This document shows, piece after piece, positions 1-10,149 of a stretch of 64,000 nucleotides of DNA. Each line of letters begins with the position of its first letter. The first letter of the stretch is position 1. Location: NCBI RefSeq assembly GCF_003144405.1, contig NZ_PENW01000018.1, positions 186,001-250,000 on the forward strand, in the 5' to 3' direction. Both the position numbers and the translations under genes were made by a program. The DNA is from Proteus cibi. GTDB lineage: Bacteria; Pseudomonadota; Gammaproteobacteria; Enterobacterales; Enterobacteriaceae. A model generated the notes under the pieces. That model did not search any database, was not told the DNA's origin, and worked only from the letters and a program-made list of their open reading frames with translations.

Positions 1-1172
1 ATCATTGGCAAATGATCACAGAGCAACATTGGCGCTTTTATTTACGTCCGTCTATCTATTTCCATCATGGTCGTGAACTCACACTTGAAGATATCAGCAC
101 TTCTTTAATGAGAATGAAACACTGTAATCCTCTTTATGCACATATAGAACAAATTTCCTCGCCTCAACCTTATGTACTCGATATTTTCTTAAGCGAAGCA
201 GATAAGCAATTTGCAACGTTATTAGGTAGTCCACAAGCTGTTATTTTGCCACAAGAATGGGCATCTCTTCCCTCTTTTGCACAACACCCTATTGGTACAG
301 GTGCTTATCAAGTTATCGCTAATGATAGGCATAAACTACAAATCAAAGCCTTTAATCGCTATTTTGGCTTACGGGCATTATTAGATGAAATTGATATTTG
401 GGTAGTCCCAGAATTAAATAATAAGATGGTCTGTTCAACTATTCATTTAACGGATGATGATACCAATAAAGATTCACTAGAAAGTCGTAAAGAGGAAGGA
501 TGTTATTTTCTACTCTATGATCGTCGCTCAAAACAGTGCCAACAGACTGAAATAAGGGAATGGTTAAGCAGTGTGTTAACACCGGTTAATATGCTAACGC
601 ATTGTGATCCTTTCTATCAACGCCATTGGTCTCCGGCTTATGGGTTATTACTTCATTGGCATCACAGTAAATTAATCCGCCAACACCCTAAACCCACGTC
701 ATTAAAAAAACTCACTGTTACGCTTTATAAAGAGCACCATGAATACAGCACTATTGCAGATTTAATAAAAAGTATTTTATCTCAGTATGATATTGAGCTG
801 ACCATTCAAGTGCTTGATTATGAACAATGGTATTATGGTGAAGCTAATAGTGATATTTGGTTAGCGACAGTCAATTTTTATAAACCTTTAGAGTTCTCAA
901 TTTTTGCTGCACTTTATGAATTACCCCTCTTTCACCAATGTTTGGGCGCATCGTTTTCACAAGAGCTCACATTATGGCACCAAAAATCTTTGCCACTTGA
1001 AGAGTGGTGTCGCCAACTAACACAAGATATTTGGCTTTATCCTCTCTTTCACCATTTACTAGAGCTACAAGGTCAGAGAACCATACGAGGGGTCAAAATG
1101 AATACTTTTGGCTGGTTTGATTTTAAATCAGCATGGTTTACACCGGATATCGATACACCGAGGTTAAAATAG
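1..1172 (+). CDS. sgrR: SgrR-type transcriptional regulator, 3' part
   Basis: This is the C-terminal part of SgrR, the DNA-binding activator of the glucose-phosphate-stress small RNA SgrS. The reading frame is already open at base 3, so the 5' end and the N-terminal helix-turn-helix lie outside the window. About 390 residues remain, against roughly 550 in E. coli. What is visible is the solute-binding-protein-like domain, with the characteristic stretches HHGRELTLEDI, HPIGTGAYQVI, ESRKEEGCYFLLYD and the C-terminal MNTFGWFDFKSAWF, all close to E. coli SgrR as I recall it. The family is thought to sense a small ligand with this domain. sgrS would normally lie upstream of sgrR, divergently, and cannot be seen here. 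No sign of disruption. Confidence 0.93.
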   Translation, partial: HWQMITEQHWRFYLRPSIYFHHGRELTLEDISTSLMRMKHCNPLYAHIEQISSPQPYVLDIFLSEADKQFATLLGSPQAVILPQEWASLPSFAQHPIGTGAYQVIANDRHKLQIKAFNRYFGLRALLDEIDIWVVPELNNKMVCSTIHLTDDDTNKDSLESRKEEGCYFLLYDRRSKQCQQTEIREWLSSVLTPVNMLTHCDPFYQRHWSPAYGLLLHWHHSKLIRQHPKPTSLKKLTVTLYKEHHEYSTIADLIKSILSQYDIELTIQVLDYEQWYYGEANSDIWLATVNFYKPLEFSIFAALYELPLFHQCLGASFSQELTLWHQKSLPLEEWCRQLTQDIWLYPLFHHLLELQGQRTIRGVKMNTFGWFDFKSAWFTPDIDTPRLK

Positions 1173-1795
1173 GTTATCGTCGCTTTTCAATGTTCAGATT
1201 AGTCATTATTTGCGTTAATTCACAGAAACCTTGAAAGTTATAAACACCCACATAAACGCTTAGGGGATTTATTCACTTTTTCTGTGGATATCCATGTGAA
1301 AAAGAGTGAGATAATCAGGGTATAGTTTTTGTATTGTGAAAAGGCCTGTTGATACAAATTTAAAAATATCACTTATAATTCAAATTAGTAGCCACATTTC
1401 AATGCCTATTTCAGCGATTGAATAAAACAATCAAATGCCCCTATCGCTTAAATCGTACAAAAAACAACCACAGGGTATTTTATCCACAGGTTATGCCGAT
1501 TAGTTAGACAAAATAGAGTAATTTTGGTAAATATCTGCAAAAGTCAAGGCTGTAAATCAGAACAGTGATCTCACTTTCTATGAGTTATCCCATAAAGCTG
1601 TGGATAACCTAGTGCAAAAGCCTGTTTATGATTTCAGGATAACCGTGCACAACTTGAAATTATAAATATCAATTGGCGAATTAACTCAAAAAAATGATGA
1701 TATATCATGCTATTATGATTTAAATAAAATAAAGCTAAATACATTATCAACAACCTGTTTTTTCTGTCTATTATTTATACAAGAAGATAATAACT
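1173..1795. other. 620-bp noncoding stretch between sgrR and mutH
   Basis: No convincing open reading frame is present on either strand. The stretch is AT-rich. It contains two perfect DnaA boxes and two near-matches (listed separately) and the mutH promoter region. A clear terminator for sgrR was not found. Nothing else could be assigned. Confidence 0.6.
1283..1607. promoter_or_regulatory. Cluster of DnaA-box-like 9-mers
   Basis: Perfect DnaA boxes (TTATCCACA) occur at 1480-1488 on the plus strand and at 1599-1607 on the minus strand (TGTGGATAA). A one-mismatch box lies at 1283-1291 (TGTGGATAT) and a two-mismatch one at 1585-1593 (TTATCCCAT). All are in noncoding DNA upstream of mutH. DnaA binding is inferred from the consensus only. 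Whether this regulates mutH, titrates DnaA or does nothing cannot be told from sequence. Confidence 0.5.
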
Positions 1796-2473
1796 ATGTT
1801 TACGCCACCAGTAGCCCCTGAAAATGAGCAAGTTTTATTTGAGCGAGCGAAAGCGCTTGCGGGTTATACTTTTGGTGAACTTGCCGCTTTTGCACAACTT
1901 CCTATCCCAATAGATCTTAAAAGAGATAAAGGCTGGGTAGGTATGTTGTTGGAATATTATTTAGGTGCAAGTGCTGGCAGCAAACCTGAACAAGACTTCA
2001 GTGAATTGGGCATTGAACTCAAAACAATTCCCATTGATAGGTCTGGTATGCCTTTAGAAACGACGTTTGTCTGTGTCGCTGCATTAACTGGGAACAGCGG
2101 TATTACATGGGAAAATAGCCATGTAAAACGTAAACTTTCAAAAGTGTTATGGGTGCCCGTTGAAGGAGAAAGAGAAATACCATTAGCACAACGTCGTGTT
2201 GCCTCCCCATTACTTTGGAGCCCTAATAGTACGGAAGAAAAACTATTACGCCATGATTGGGAAGAGCTAATGGATATGATTGTGTTAGGTAAAGTAGAAA
2301 GCATTACCGCACGCCATGGACAAGTCTTACAAATCCGTCCTAAAGCGGCGAACAGTAAAGCATTAACAGAAGCTATTGGTGAAGATGGACAGCGTATTAT
2401 GACCTTACCTAGAGGCTTCTATTTGAAAAAGAATTTTACAGCACCACTGCTTGCTCGTTATTTTCAGCTTTAA
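1796..2473 (+). CDS. mutH: DNA mismatch repair endonuclease MutH
   Basis: MutH nicks the unmethylated strand at hemimethylated GATC sites once activated by MutS-MutL, directing mismatch repair to the new strand. The protein has 225 residues (E. coli about 229) and is colinear with the family. The type II restriction-enzyme-like catalytic residues are visible as Asp67, Glu74 and Lys76 in [13 protein letters not shown], equivalent to E. coli Asp70/Glu77/Lys79. The C-terminal part [20 protein letters not shown] is also conserved. The gene is monocistronic and converges on speB with a shared hairpin terminator. The ATG follows an AAGAAGATAATA stretch, a weak ribosome site. Presence of MutH implies Dam methylation in this organism. 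Confidence 0.97.
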   Translation: MFTPPVAPENEQVLFERAKALAGYTFGELAAFAQLPIPIDLKRDKGWVGMLLEYYLGASAGSKPEQDFSELGIELKTIPIDRSGMPLETTFVCVAALTGNSGITWENSHVKRKLSKVLWVPVEGEREIPLAQRRVASPLLWSPNSTEEKLLRHDWEELMDMIVLGKVESITARHGQVLQIRPKAANSKALTEAIGEDGQRIMTLPRGFYLKKNFTAPLLARYFQL

Positions 2474-2512
2474 TTTTCAGCTTTCAAAAGTGCTTAGCAT
2501 ATACATAAATAC

Positions 2513-2546
2513 AAAAAAGCGATATCTCACAGATATCGCTTTATCT
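2513..2546. terminator. Bidirectional terminator between mutH and speB
   Basis: A perfect 12-bp stem, AAAGCGATATCT (2516-2527) and AGATATCGCTTT (2531-2542), with a 3-base loop. A-runs on one side and T-rich sequence on the other fit termination of both convergent genes. Confidence 0.85.
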
Positions 2547-2569
2547 TTATTTTCAGTAATTTACAGAAA

Positions 2570-3490
2570 TTATTTTTTTGCTGCTTGCAGATATAACATA
2601 TCAAGCGCAATCGTCGCCCCTGCCAGTGCGGTTATATCTGATTGATCATACGCTGGAGAAACTTCAACTAAATCCATACCGACAATATTTAACGGTTGTA
2701 ATGCACGTAAGATCTTCAGTGCTTTATCTGTAGTTAAACCGCCGACCACGGGTGTTCCTGTTCCTGGTGCAAACGCAGGATCGAGGCAATCAATATCAAA
2801 AGTCAGGTAAACAGGTAAATCGCCAACAATACCCTTGATCTGATCGACAAGATCAGTCACACCACGATCGTTAACTTGAGCTGCATCCAATACAGTAAAA
2901 CCATTATCACTGTCATGATCAGTACGGATACCAATTTGAACAGAGTGGTTAGGATCGATTAATCCTTCATTGGGTGCATGGAAGAACATTGTACCGTGGT
3001 CAAATTTACTGCCATTACCATAAGTATCGGTATGTGCATCAAAATGAACTAATGCCATTTTGCCAAAATGTTTTGCATGGGCACGTAATAAAGGTAATGT
3101 AACAAAATGGTCACCACCAAACGTTAAACATTTTTTACCTGCCGCTAATAACTTCTCTGTATGAGCTTGTAATTTATCACTCATATCCTGTGCATCACCG
3201 AAGTTAAACACTAAGTCACCACAATCGACTACGCTTAAACGTTCACGCATATCGAAATCCCACGGCCAGCGGTTACCTTCCCACGCTAAATTCGTTGATA
3301 TTTGACGAATAGCGCCCGGTCCATGACGTGTTCCTGCACGACCGGATGTTGCCATATCAAAAGGCACACCCGTAATAACCCAATCGGCATCACTGCTGTA
3401 AGGCTGAAAATTCAGTGGAAAACGTAAAAAACCAAATGCATTAGAGATCAATGAATTATCAGTCTCATTACCTAACGTACTATTTTTCAT
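2570..3490 (-). CDS. speB: Agmatinase SpeB
   Basis: SpeB (agmatine ureohydrolase) hydrolyses agmatine to putrescine and urea, the second step of the arginine decarboxylase route to polyamines. With the ATG at 3490 the protein has 306 residues, the same as E. coli. This start is preferred over an in-frame one 12 codons upstream because of AGAGGT placed 6-8 bases before it and because [14 protein letters not shown] aligns with E. coli MSTLGHQYDNSL. Binuclear Mn2+ ligands of the ureohydrolase fold are visible in [19 protein letters not shown] and [11 protein letters not shown]. It lies downstream of speA on the same strand, separated by about 100 bases that carry a hairpin, so it may be transcribed both with and without speA. 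Confidence 0.97.
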   Translation of the reverse strand: MKNSTLGNETDNSLISNAFGFLRFPLNFQPYSSDADWVITGVPFDMATSGRAGTRHGPGAIRQISTNLAWEGNRWPWDFDMRERLSVVDCGDLVFNFGDAQDMSDKLQAHTEKLLAAGKKCLTFGGDHFVTLPLLRAHAKHFGKMALVHFDAHTDTYGNGSKFDHGTMFFHAPNEGLIDPNHSVQIGIRTDHDSDNGFTVLDAAQVNDRGVTDLVDQIKGIVGDLPVYLTFDIDCLDPAFAPGTGTPVVGGLTTDKALKILRALQPLNIVGMDLVEVSPAYDQSDITALAGATIALDMLYLQAAKK

Positions 3491-3540
3491 GCTATTACCT
3501 CTGTTACCTATAAAAATAAGCAACATACAATCAATATGAT

Positions 3541-3572
3541 AGATAAAGAGTGATGTTTAAAACATCACTCTT
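3541..3572 (-). terminator. Hairpin terminator between speA and speB
   Basis: 13-base arms (3546-3558 and 3560-3572, core AGTGATGTTT/AAACATCACT), followed on the minus strand by a T-rich stretch. The nominal loop is one base, so the usable stem is shorter. It probably ends speA or partly uncouples speB from it. Confidence 0.6.
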
Positions 3573-3590
3573 GCATTGGAAAGTGAAGAA

Positions 3591-5498
3591 TTACTCTTCT
3601 TCTTCCAGATACGTATAACCGTATAAACCACTTTCAAATTCAGTCAGGAATTGCTCTTGTAACGCCTCGTCTAACTGTGCATTTTTTACTTGCGTACGGA
3701 AACGCTCTAGTAGCACAGCAGGATTTAACTTAACGTATTGGAGCATATCAGCAACCGTATCACCCTCTTCACTGAGTTGATAAGTCAGATTTCCTTTTTC
3801 ATCAAGATAAACGTCTACAGCGGCGGTATCACCAAATAAGTTGTGCATATTACCTAAAATTTCTTGATAAGCGCCCACCATAAAGAAACCAATCATTGGT
3901 GGATATTCAGGATCATAAGCTGGCATTGGCATCGTTGTTTCAACACCATCACCGTCAACATAGTGATCAATAATACCGTCAGAGTCACAGGTGATATCCA
4001 ACAATACAGCACGACGATCTAATGGTTTATCTAAACCCTCTATTGGCAAAACAGGGAAAAGTTGATCAATTCCCCATGCATCAGGTAAAGATTGGAACAG
4101 TGAGAAGTTGACATAGAACTTATCTGACATACGTTCTTGTAACTCATCAATTATAGGGCGATGCGCTCGATTACTTGGATCGAGATCGTATTGAATACGA
4201 CGACAGATATTCAAATACAGCTCTTCTGCCCAGGCACGCTCTGTCAGGCTTAACATGCCGTGAACATATTGCGTATGCACATCATGAAGGTCTAATTGGC
4301 TATCATGTAACCATTCACGTAATGAACGGCTATGCCCTTTAGTTTGCATCTCTTCCCATGTTTCCCAAAGGCTTGCAATCGGTCTTGCAGCATCTTCCTC
4401 TGGGGGGGTAATCGCGGTAAATTCATTACGCTCAACACCAATCACATTAGAAATCAGTACGGTATGGTGTGCTGTTAATGCACGCCCTGATTCCGTAATT
4501 ACCGTTGGATGAGGTAAATCATTTTCATCACATGCGTCACCAATTGCCCAAATAACATTATTCGCATATTCATTAAGACCATAGTTAACAGAGCAATCAG
4601 ATTGTGAGCGTGTCCCTTCATAGTCCACACCTAAACCACCACCCACATCGAAATATTGAATATTAACGCCTAATTTATGCAGTTCGACATAAAAACGGGC
4701 TGATTCACGCACACCGGTTGCAATATCACGAATATTTGCCATCTGTGATCCCAGATGGAAATGCAATAACTGTAAGCTATCTATGCGACCAGCTTGGCGT
4801 AAGGTATCAATAAGTTGCAATACTTGTGTTGCCGCCAAACCAAATTTTGATTTTTCGCCACCACTTGCTTGCCATTTACCTGAACCTTGAGAAGCAAGAC
4901 GAGCACGAACACCTAAACGAGGAATAACTTCTAAACGCTCAGCTTCTTCTAATACCATTTTTATCTCAGACATTTTCTCAATCACTAAGAAAACTTTATG
5001 TCCAAGTTTTTCACCGGTAAGCGCTAAACGAATATATTCACGGTCTTTATAACCATTACAGACAATCACCGAACTTGTCATATTGGCATGCGCAAGCACA
5101 GCCATCAGTTCTGCTTTAGAACCTGCTTCTAAGCCTAAAGGTTCACCTGCATTGATCAATGATTCAATAACACGGCGTTGTTGATTAACTTTAATTGGAT
5201 AAACCAAAAAGTAATCACCTTTATAACCATAAGATTCACGCGCACGATGAAACGCAGCATTAATAGAACGCAAGCGATGTTGTAAAATCTGAGGAAAACA
5301 AAAAAGTGCAGGAAGGCGCAAATGTGAATACTCTTCTTGCACTTGCTTAACTAACTCTGTTAAGTCCAAAGTTGCCTCAGGCACATCAGGATTTGGGCAA
5401 ACACTGATATTTCCCCGATTATTCGCTAAATAGTACCCACCACCCCAATATGTGATGTTATAGGTGTGCTGCATCTTGCGAGCGATGTTATCATTCAT
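3591..5498 (-). CDS. speA: Biosynthetic arginine decarboxylase SpeA
   Basis: A PLP-dependent enzyme converting arginine to agmatine, the entry to putrescine synthesis together with SpeB next door. The protein has 635 residues (E. coli about 658); the difference is a shorter N-terminus. The PLP lysine region [18 protein letters not shown], the glycine-rich [14 protein letters not shown] and the C-terminal [15 protein letters not shown] are as in the family, which belongs to the alanine-racemase-fold decarboxylases. An AAGGAG sits 8 bases before the ATG. A 450-base structured region precedes the gene, suggesting leader regulation. Order speA-speB with metK divergent upstream is the ancestral enterobacterial arrangement. 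Confidence 0.97.
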   Translation of the reverse strand: MNDNIARKMQHTYNITYWGGGYYLANNRGNISVCPNPDVPEATLDLTELVKQVQEEYSHLRLPALFCFPQILQHRLRSINAAFHRARESYGYKGDYFLVYPIKVNQQRRVIESLINAGEPLGLEAGSKAELMAVLAHANMTSSVIVCNGYKDREYIRLALTGEKLGHKVFLVIEKMSEIKMVLEEAERLEVIPRLGVRARLASQGSGKWQASGGEKSKFGLAATQVLQLIDTLRQAGRIDSLQLLHFHLGSQMANIRDIATGVRESARFYVELHKLGVNIQYFDVGGGLGVDYEGTRSQSDCSVNYGLNEYANNVIWAIGDACDENDLPHPTVITESGRALTAHHTVLISNVIGVERNEFTAITPPEEDAARPIASLWETWEEMQTKGHSRSLREWLHDSQLDLHDVHTQYVHGMLSLTERAWAEELYLNICRRIQYDLDPSNRAHRPIIDELQERMSDKFYVNFSLFQSLPDAWGIDQLFPVLPIEGLDKPLDRRAVLLDITCDSDGIIDHYVDGDGVETTMPMPAYDPEYPPMIGFFMVGAYQEILGNMHNLFGDTAAVDVYLDEKGNLTYQLSEEGDTVADMLQYVKLNPAVLLERFRTQVKNAQLDEALQEQFLTEFESGLYGYTYLEEEE

Positions 5499-5945
5499 GA
5501 CATTCTCCTTAGGGAGTATGAGTTTATACCTTGCCTGTCACTATAGTAGTCAATTATCTGACAAAAATCTGAAACGACTGATAAATAACAGTTGGAAGTA
5601 ATGACTCACTATATATTTTTATATGATTATCCAGCTATACGCAGGACATAATAGTAGAAAGTTCTTGAGTTAACCCATAATGAATTAACACAATTACCTA
5701 TTGGCAAGTAACAGACAACTTCGCTCTAAAGAGAAAGAGCTCAAAGAGGAAATTACTCTAGATATACTACGTGTATAGTATTGGCGAGTACTGTTTTGGT
5801 TTTTGAAAAGACTAACCTGTAGACAATGGATCATTACCCATTCACTCCACACATGGCTTAAACCTATAAGCCATTTCCCTAACAGAGAAACAGGATCAGA
5901 AATCCTGCGGTTTACACTGTGTTCAGATTTCACAGTAACCGCGAG
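5499..5945 (-). other. Structured putative 5' leader of speA
   Basis: This noncoding stretch between the divergent speA and metK is less AT-biased than its flanks and holds a row of hairpins: ATGGCTTA/TAAGCCAT (5853-5860, 5867-5874), CAGGAT/ATCCTG (5891-5896, 5902-5907) and a long one with GCGGTT...AACCGC outer and ACTGTG...CACAGT inner pairing (5907-5942). A minus-strand frame of 79 codons with a GTG start (5694-5933) crosses it. Its middle resembles the small YqgB protein encoded upstream of speA in E. coli only vaguely, so I do not call a gene. A long speA mRNA leader or a small RNA is the better reading. Confidence 0.4.
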
Positions 5946-6126
5946 GTTATACCTTTAGTTAATTAAAAATGCAAAGCAAAAAGTACAAAAAAATTATTTT
6001 TCTCTAATCCCTATTTTTTCAATCTCCAAATAGCGGGCAATAAAAAATAAGATTAACTGTTTGATTATACTTTTCCCCTATATTTGATTAAAAAAACTGG
6101 AATTAAAGAGAAAAGAGTCCTAAAAT

Positions 6127-6150
6127 GGACGTCTAGATGTTAAAACATCC
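6127..6150 (+). promoter_or_regulatory. MetJ operator (three abutting met boxes)
   Basis: Three consecutive 8-mers, GGACGTCT, AGATGTTA and AAACATCC, match the met-box consensus AGACGTCT at 7, 5 and 5 of 8 positions in the usual head-to-tail register. They lie 36 bases before the metK start. MetJ with S-adenosylmethionine as corepressor is known to repress metK in enterobacteria, so feedback control by the enzyme's product is expected. Confidence 0.8.
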
Positions 6151-6186
6151 ATCCTTAAACCAATTGTATTAAGGTAACGAGATATA

Positions 6187-7341
6187 ATGACTACACACCT
6201 TTTTACTTCTGAATCAGTCTCAGAAGGTCATCCAGATAAAATCGCAGATCAGATTTCTGATGCTGTTCTGGATGCAATTTTAGAACAAGATCCAAAAGCA
6301 CGCGTTGCCTGCGAAACTTACGTTAAGACAGGCATGGTTATGGTAGGCGGAGAAATTACCACCAAAGCTTGGGTCGATATCGAAGAAATTACACGTAACA
6401 CAGTTCGCGAAATCGGCTACACCAGTTCCGACATGGGCTTTGATGCTAATTCCTGCGCAGTTATCAGTGCGATTGGTAAACAATCGCCTGATATCAACCA
6501 AGGTGTTGACCGTGCAAATCCATTAGAACAAGGCGCTGGTGACCAAGGTTTAATGTTTGGTTATGCAACCAACGAAACTGATGTATTAATGCCTGCGCCA
6601 ATTACTTATGCTCATCGCTTAGTTCAACGCCAAGCACAAGTCCGTAAAAGTGGTGCTTTACCTTGGTTACGCCCTGATGCAAAAAGCCAAATTACTTTCC
6701 AATATGACAACAATAAAGTTGTTGGTATTGATGCAGTTGTATTATCAACTCAACATTCTGAAGATATTTCACAAAAAGATCTGCATGAAGCCGTGATGGA
6801 AGAGATCATTAAACCTGTTCTGCCAGCAGAATGGTTAAATGAACAAACTAAATATTTCATCAACCCTACAGGTCGTTTTGTTATCGGTGGACCAATGGGT
6901 GACTGCGGTTTAACGGGTCGTAAAATCATTGTCGATACTTACGGCGGTATGGCTCGTCACGGCGGTGGCGCTTTCTCTGGTAAAGATCCATCGAAAGTTG
7001 ACCGTTCAGCCGCTTATGCCGCACGTTATGTTGCTAAAAATATCGTAGCCGCAGGTTTAGCCGATCGTTGTGAAATCCAAGTTTCTTACGCAATCGGTGT
7101 GGCAGAGCCAACATCAATTATGGTAGAAACATTTGGTACTGAAAAAGTTCCAACAGCACAACTGGTTCTATTAGTGCGTGAATTCTTTGACTTACGTCCT
7201 TACGGATTAATTCAAATGTTAGATTTACTGCACCCAATCTACCAAAAAACGGCTGCTTACGGTCACTTTGGTCGTTCTGAATTCCCTTGGGAAGCAACAG
7301 ATAAAGCTGAAATCTTACGTGAAGCAGCGGGCTTAAAATAA
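6187..7341 (+). CDS. metK: S-adenosylmethionine synthetase MetK
   Basis: Cytosolic enzyme making S-adenosylmethionine from methionine and ATP. The protein has 384 residues, the same as E. coli. Family signatures are visible: [20 protein letters not shown] at the N-terminus with the ATP-binding [35 protein letters not shown] (the P-loop-like segment) and [11 protein letters not shown]. The gene is preceded by a MetJ operator and followed by a strong terminator, so it is a single-gene unit. In E. coli the next genes are galP and sprT; here a cellulose locus occupies that place. Confidence 0.98.
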   Translation: MTTHLFTSESVSEGHPDKIADQISDAVLDAILEQDPKARVACETYVKTGMVMVGGEITTKAWVDIEEITRNTVREIGYTSSDMGFDANSCAVISAIGKQSPDINQGVDRANPLEQGAGDQGLMFGYATNETDVLMPAPITYAHRLVQRQAQVRKSGALPWLRPDAKSQITFQYDNNKVVGIDAVVLSTQHSEDISQKDLHEAVMEEIIKPVLPAEWLNEQTKYFINPTGRFVIGGPMGDCGLTGRKIIVDTYGGMARHGGGAFSGKDPSKVDRSAAYAARYVAKNIVAAGLADRCEIQVSYAIGVAEPTSIMVETFGTEKVPTAQLVLLVREFFDLRPYGLIQMLDLLHPIYQKTAAYGHFGRSEFPWEATDKAEILREAAGLK

Positions 7342-7380
7342 GTCTCTTGCTAATAAACTCGCGTTATTGATTTTAATATA

Positions 7381-7408
7381 ACCACATCGTTATCGATGTG
7401 GTTTTTTT
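7381..7408 (+). terminator. metK terminator
   Basis: Stem ACCACATCG (7381-7389) and CGATGTGGT (7394-7402) with a 4-base loop, followed by seven T residues: a typical intrinsic terminator. Confidence 0.9.
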
Positions 7409-7430
7409 ATGGTCTTTATTTATCTCCTCA

Positions 7431-7457
7431 TAAAAAAAGCCCCGTAATCATACGGGG
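7431..7457 (-). terminator. bcsG terminator
   Basis: The minus strand reads CCCCGTA-TGAT-TACGGGG followed by C and a run of T (plus-strand A-run at 7432-7438). It lies 80 bases past the bcsG stop codon, beyond a short tandem repeat. Confidence 0.8.
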
Positions 7458-7467
7458 ATCTCAATAA

Positions 7468-7507
7468 GAGAAAACGAGAAAACGAGAAAACGAGAAAACG
7501 AGAAAAT
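7468..7507. repeat. Octanucleotide tandem repeat, about five units
   Basis: Four perfect head-to-tail copies of GAGAAAAC and a fifth ending in T (GAGAAAAT). It lies in the 3' untranslated region of bcsG, between the stop codon and its terminator. Such short repeats can change copy number by slippage. Confidence 0.9.
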
Positions 7508-7539
7508 TAATTTATGATGAAACTATTCCCTATAAAAAG

Positions 7540-9285
7540 TTAGTTAGGATAATTAATCCACTCACCTTCATTTAACTTGATATAAGATTGCCCTTGATAA
7601 TCAACCACAACCGTAGCTTGGTTTTCCGCAACATTAGCAGTTTGAGGAAGTTCACTAGCTAAAGCCTCCCAATCAATAACCGATTGGTTAAAAACATCTC
7701 CATTTACATTACGAGAGATAAACGCAGAGATAGCTAAATAGCTGCTTGGTTCATCAACAATCACAGGAGGATAAAATTGTGCTCGATCTTTTATTCCAGT
7801 GAACCGAATACCAACAGGTACGGTAGTAATGCTCTGGCTTGGAATATCTCTTAACCCTGACATTTGCGTCTTATCACCTTGTAAAGCGGCACCATGCTCA
7901 GGCACAATCACCACCATCACCTTTCTTCCTTTTTTATCTAGCTCATTCATAAAGCTATCTAAATTATCAAGTAATGTAGAGGCACGTTTACCATAATCAG
8001 CAGTGCTATTTTCTCCTACATAACGGTTACCATCATGTAATGAGACTAAGTTCACAAAGGTCACTGTGCGATTTTCATTAGACTGTTCACGCGCTGTCAA
8101 CCAACGTTGTAATGTTTCCTTATCATTGTAAATTTTGGTGCCATCAAATGCGGTAATTTGATGAGAAAGGTTTTCTTGATCTTGTAAGGTGATATTAAGA
8201 TTACCGAGTTGCTGAACCTCTTTGAGGTAATTACCAAACTTCCCGTTATGGTCTAGAACCAATTTCTTGGCAAATCCTAGTGATGATAAATTATCCATCA
8301 GCAAGCATTGTGTATCGACAGGATCGTATAAATCAGAGTGGTGAGTCTGACCACAACTTGCGCGTAATAATCTTAACGATGCTGGACCACTATAAGAAGA
8401 TACGGTATTAAAGTGGCTAAATAACACATCAAAGTTACCCCAAATTGGGTGCTCTTGCAGTCCAACAGCCGCGGCATCCGCGGTAGAAAGTGAACAAATA
8501 TTGATAATCAAAATATCAAAAGGCTGGGCATTGGCAGCTAACTGTGCAGGAAATGGTGTTGTACGTTTTTTCTCGTAACCATAAAACTGAGTGAGCCAAT
8601 CATCCAATACCTGATTATTCACCTTCTGTTTTTGTGGTGGATAAACTGAATTGATTGGTGCAGTTTCTACCTCTTTAGTCGATACAACTTCAGGGGATAC
8701 TTGCGGTTCGACGGATGCAGGCAACACTTCAGGCGCTTTGATAACCACGGTGCTTTTTTCTGTATTAATATTACTTTCTTGCATAAAAGTATTCGCTGAA
8801 ACAGAAGGCACCACACCTTGAGAAAAATGAGTAAACCCACCAATATTTAACCACAACACACCAGCAATAATAAAAACAGATACCCTTACCCACTGTTCAA
8901 TAAACAGGTAACCTACTAACAAAATAAAGGCGACACCTATCATTTTGATATTGATAAAATTAACAGTTAGCTCTACGAGGTAATCAAAAGAAAACTGTTT
9001 AAGCTGCCCACCTTGGGCAAGTACCGTTGAAAAACTGGGTAACCAAGTATCATGGTAAAATAAAACTACCCCTATTGGGATAGCAACCCAATTACGCATT
9101 TTATGCCAACTATTTTTTGGTAATGGGAACAATAAAAAGGCAAGAAAAAGTAAATTGCTAAAAGCATCAAAATTTAAATAACCATACCAAAGTAACACAA
9201 ACTTTAGTAAAAAATAGAAATTCCATGCTCCCAACCCACGCCAGTAATGTAAAAAATCGAACTGGGTTGTATTAGATTTGTTCAT
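7540..9285 (-). CDS. bcsG: Cellulose phosphoethanolamine transferase BcsG
   Basis: BcsG attaches phosphoethanolamine from phospholipid to nascent cellulose in the periplasm. 581 residues (E. coli about 559). The N-terminus matches E. coli BcsG from memory (WRGLGAWNFYFLLKF), with about five membrane helices in residues 20-180. A Pro/Ser/Thr/Glu-rich linker (about 185-230) leads to a periplasmic alkaline-phosphatase-fold domain; NICSLS contains the serine expected to accept the phosphoethanolamine. AGGA lies 8 bases before the ATG. It is divergent from bcsRQABC. Its usual partners bcsE and bcsF are not upstream, where only noncoding DNA is found, so how BcsG is recruited is unclear. Confidence 0.93.
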   Translation of the reverse strand: MNKSNTTQFDFLHYWRGLGAWNFYFLLKFVLLWYGYLNFDAFSNLLFLAFLLFPLPKNSWHKMRNWVAIPIGVVLFYHDTWLPSFSTVLAQGGQLKQFSFDYLVELTVNFINIKMIGVAFILLVGYLFIEQWVRVSVFIIAGVLWLNIGGFTHFSQGVVPSVSANTFMQESNINTEKSTVVIKAPEVLPASVEPQVSPEVVSTKEVETAPINSVYPPQKQKVNNQVLDDWLTQFYGYEKKRTTPFPAQLAANAQPFDILIINICSLSTADAAAVGLQEHPIWGNFDVLFSHFNTVSSYSGPASLRLLRASCGQTHHSDLYDPVDTQCLLMDNLSSLGFAKKLVLDHNGKFGNYLKEVQQLGNLNITLQDQENLSHQITAFDGTKIYNDKETLQRWLTAREQSNENRTVTFVNLVSLHDGNRYVGENSTADYGKRASTLLDNLDSFMNELDKKGRKVMVVIVPEHGAALQGDKTQMSGLRDIPSQSITTVPVGIRFTGIKDRAQFYPPVIVDEPSSYLAISAFISRNVNGDVFNQSVIDWEALASELPQTANVAENQATVVVDYQGQSYIKLNEGEWINYPN

Positions 9286-10149
9286 TTTTATTTCCTACTC
9301 TTTAGTATAAATAAATCCAATCCGACAGTTATATGATTACTCATATCTGTCTTTTTATTACTTCTGATATTTAATTAACTACTAAATAAACATATAAGAG
9401 AATATTTATTTAAAACCAAGTAAAAACCCTTAAATAAAAAATAACGAAAAAAAGCAATTTTCCAGAAAATACTGGCATCTTATATAAAATATAAAAATCA
9501 CAACTAGACAACTTATTTAACTTGGGTTTAAAAATAAAATACTCAATGCTCTATTTATATAATAGCGTCTATTTTTAAAAATGATGTTTTATTTACATTA
9601 AATAATGAAACACAGAGTTATCTTATTTTTATATTTCGAAACGAACACAAAACAAATCACACAAAAATAACATTTAATAACAATTTAAAAACACAAGTAT
9701 CAATAAACAAACAAACACCTCAATATAAAAACACAACTAATCAATAAAAGACTATAATGTAATGATTTTTCTATCAAAAATGATATTAATCAATATACGA
9801 TAATGAACATCCAATTTAAACAATTTAATATATTGTTATAATCAGCCAATTTACATTTCTTTTTATTACTTTATTTTGTAGATAAAGCATTTCAGTCATT
9901 ATTTAACAATCGCAATTTAAAAAAATAAAAAATATAAATACAAAAAGAAAACCAACATTCATTATTTACACAAGAAAGATAATAAATACCTATTTTATGT
10001 GTTTTTACGTAATTGAAATAATGTATTTTAAAGCATATTCTAAAATAGATTATTTAATTAAAAATAACACATCACTAATTAACCACTATCTTTATCAAAA
10101 TTTTAATTTTGATAGGGATTTATTTCTCCTTTATCTAGAGATTATTAAA
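9286..10149. other. Very AT-rich divergent regulatory region between bcsG and bcsR
   Basis: An 860-bp stretch of extreme AT content without a credible gene on either strand. I looked for a bcsF-like small membrane ORF upstream of bcsG and found only a 14-codon frame. The open frame running from 9997 into bcsR is judged untranslated upstream of 10150. The region presumably holds both divergent promoters. Composition of this kind is typical of H-NS-silenced control regions, but that is inference. Confidence 0.5.

Noticed and set aside
5694-5933. 79-codon minus-strand frame upstream of speA
   Set aside because: GTG start with a poor ribosome site, crossing predicted hairpins; similarity to YqgB too vague to call.
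9997-10149. N-terminal extension of BcsR
   Set aside because: The extra 51 codons have noncoding composition and no counterpart in BcsR; the internal ATG at 10150 gives the family length.
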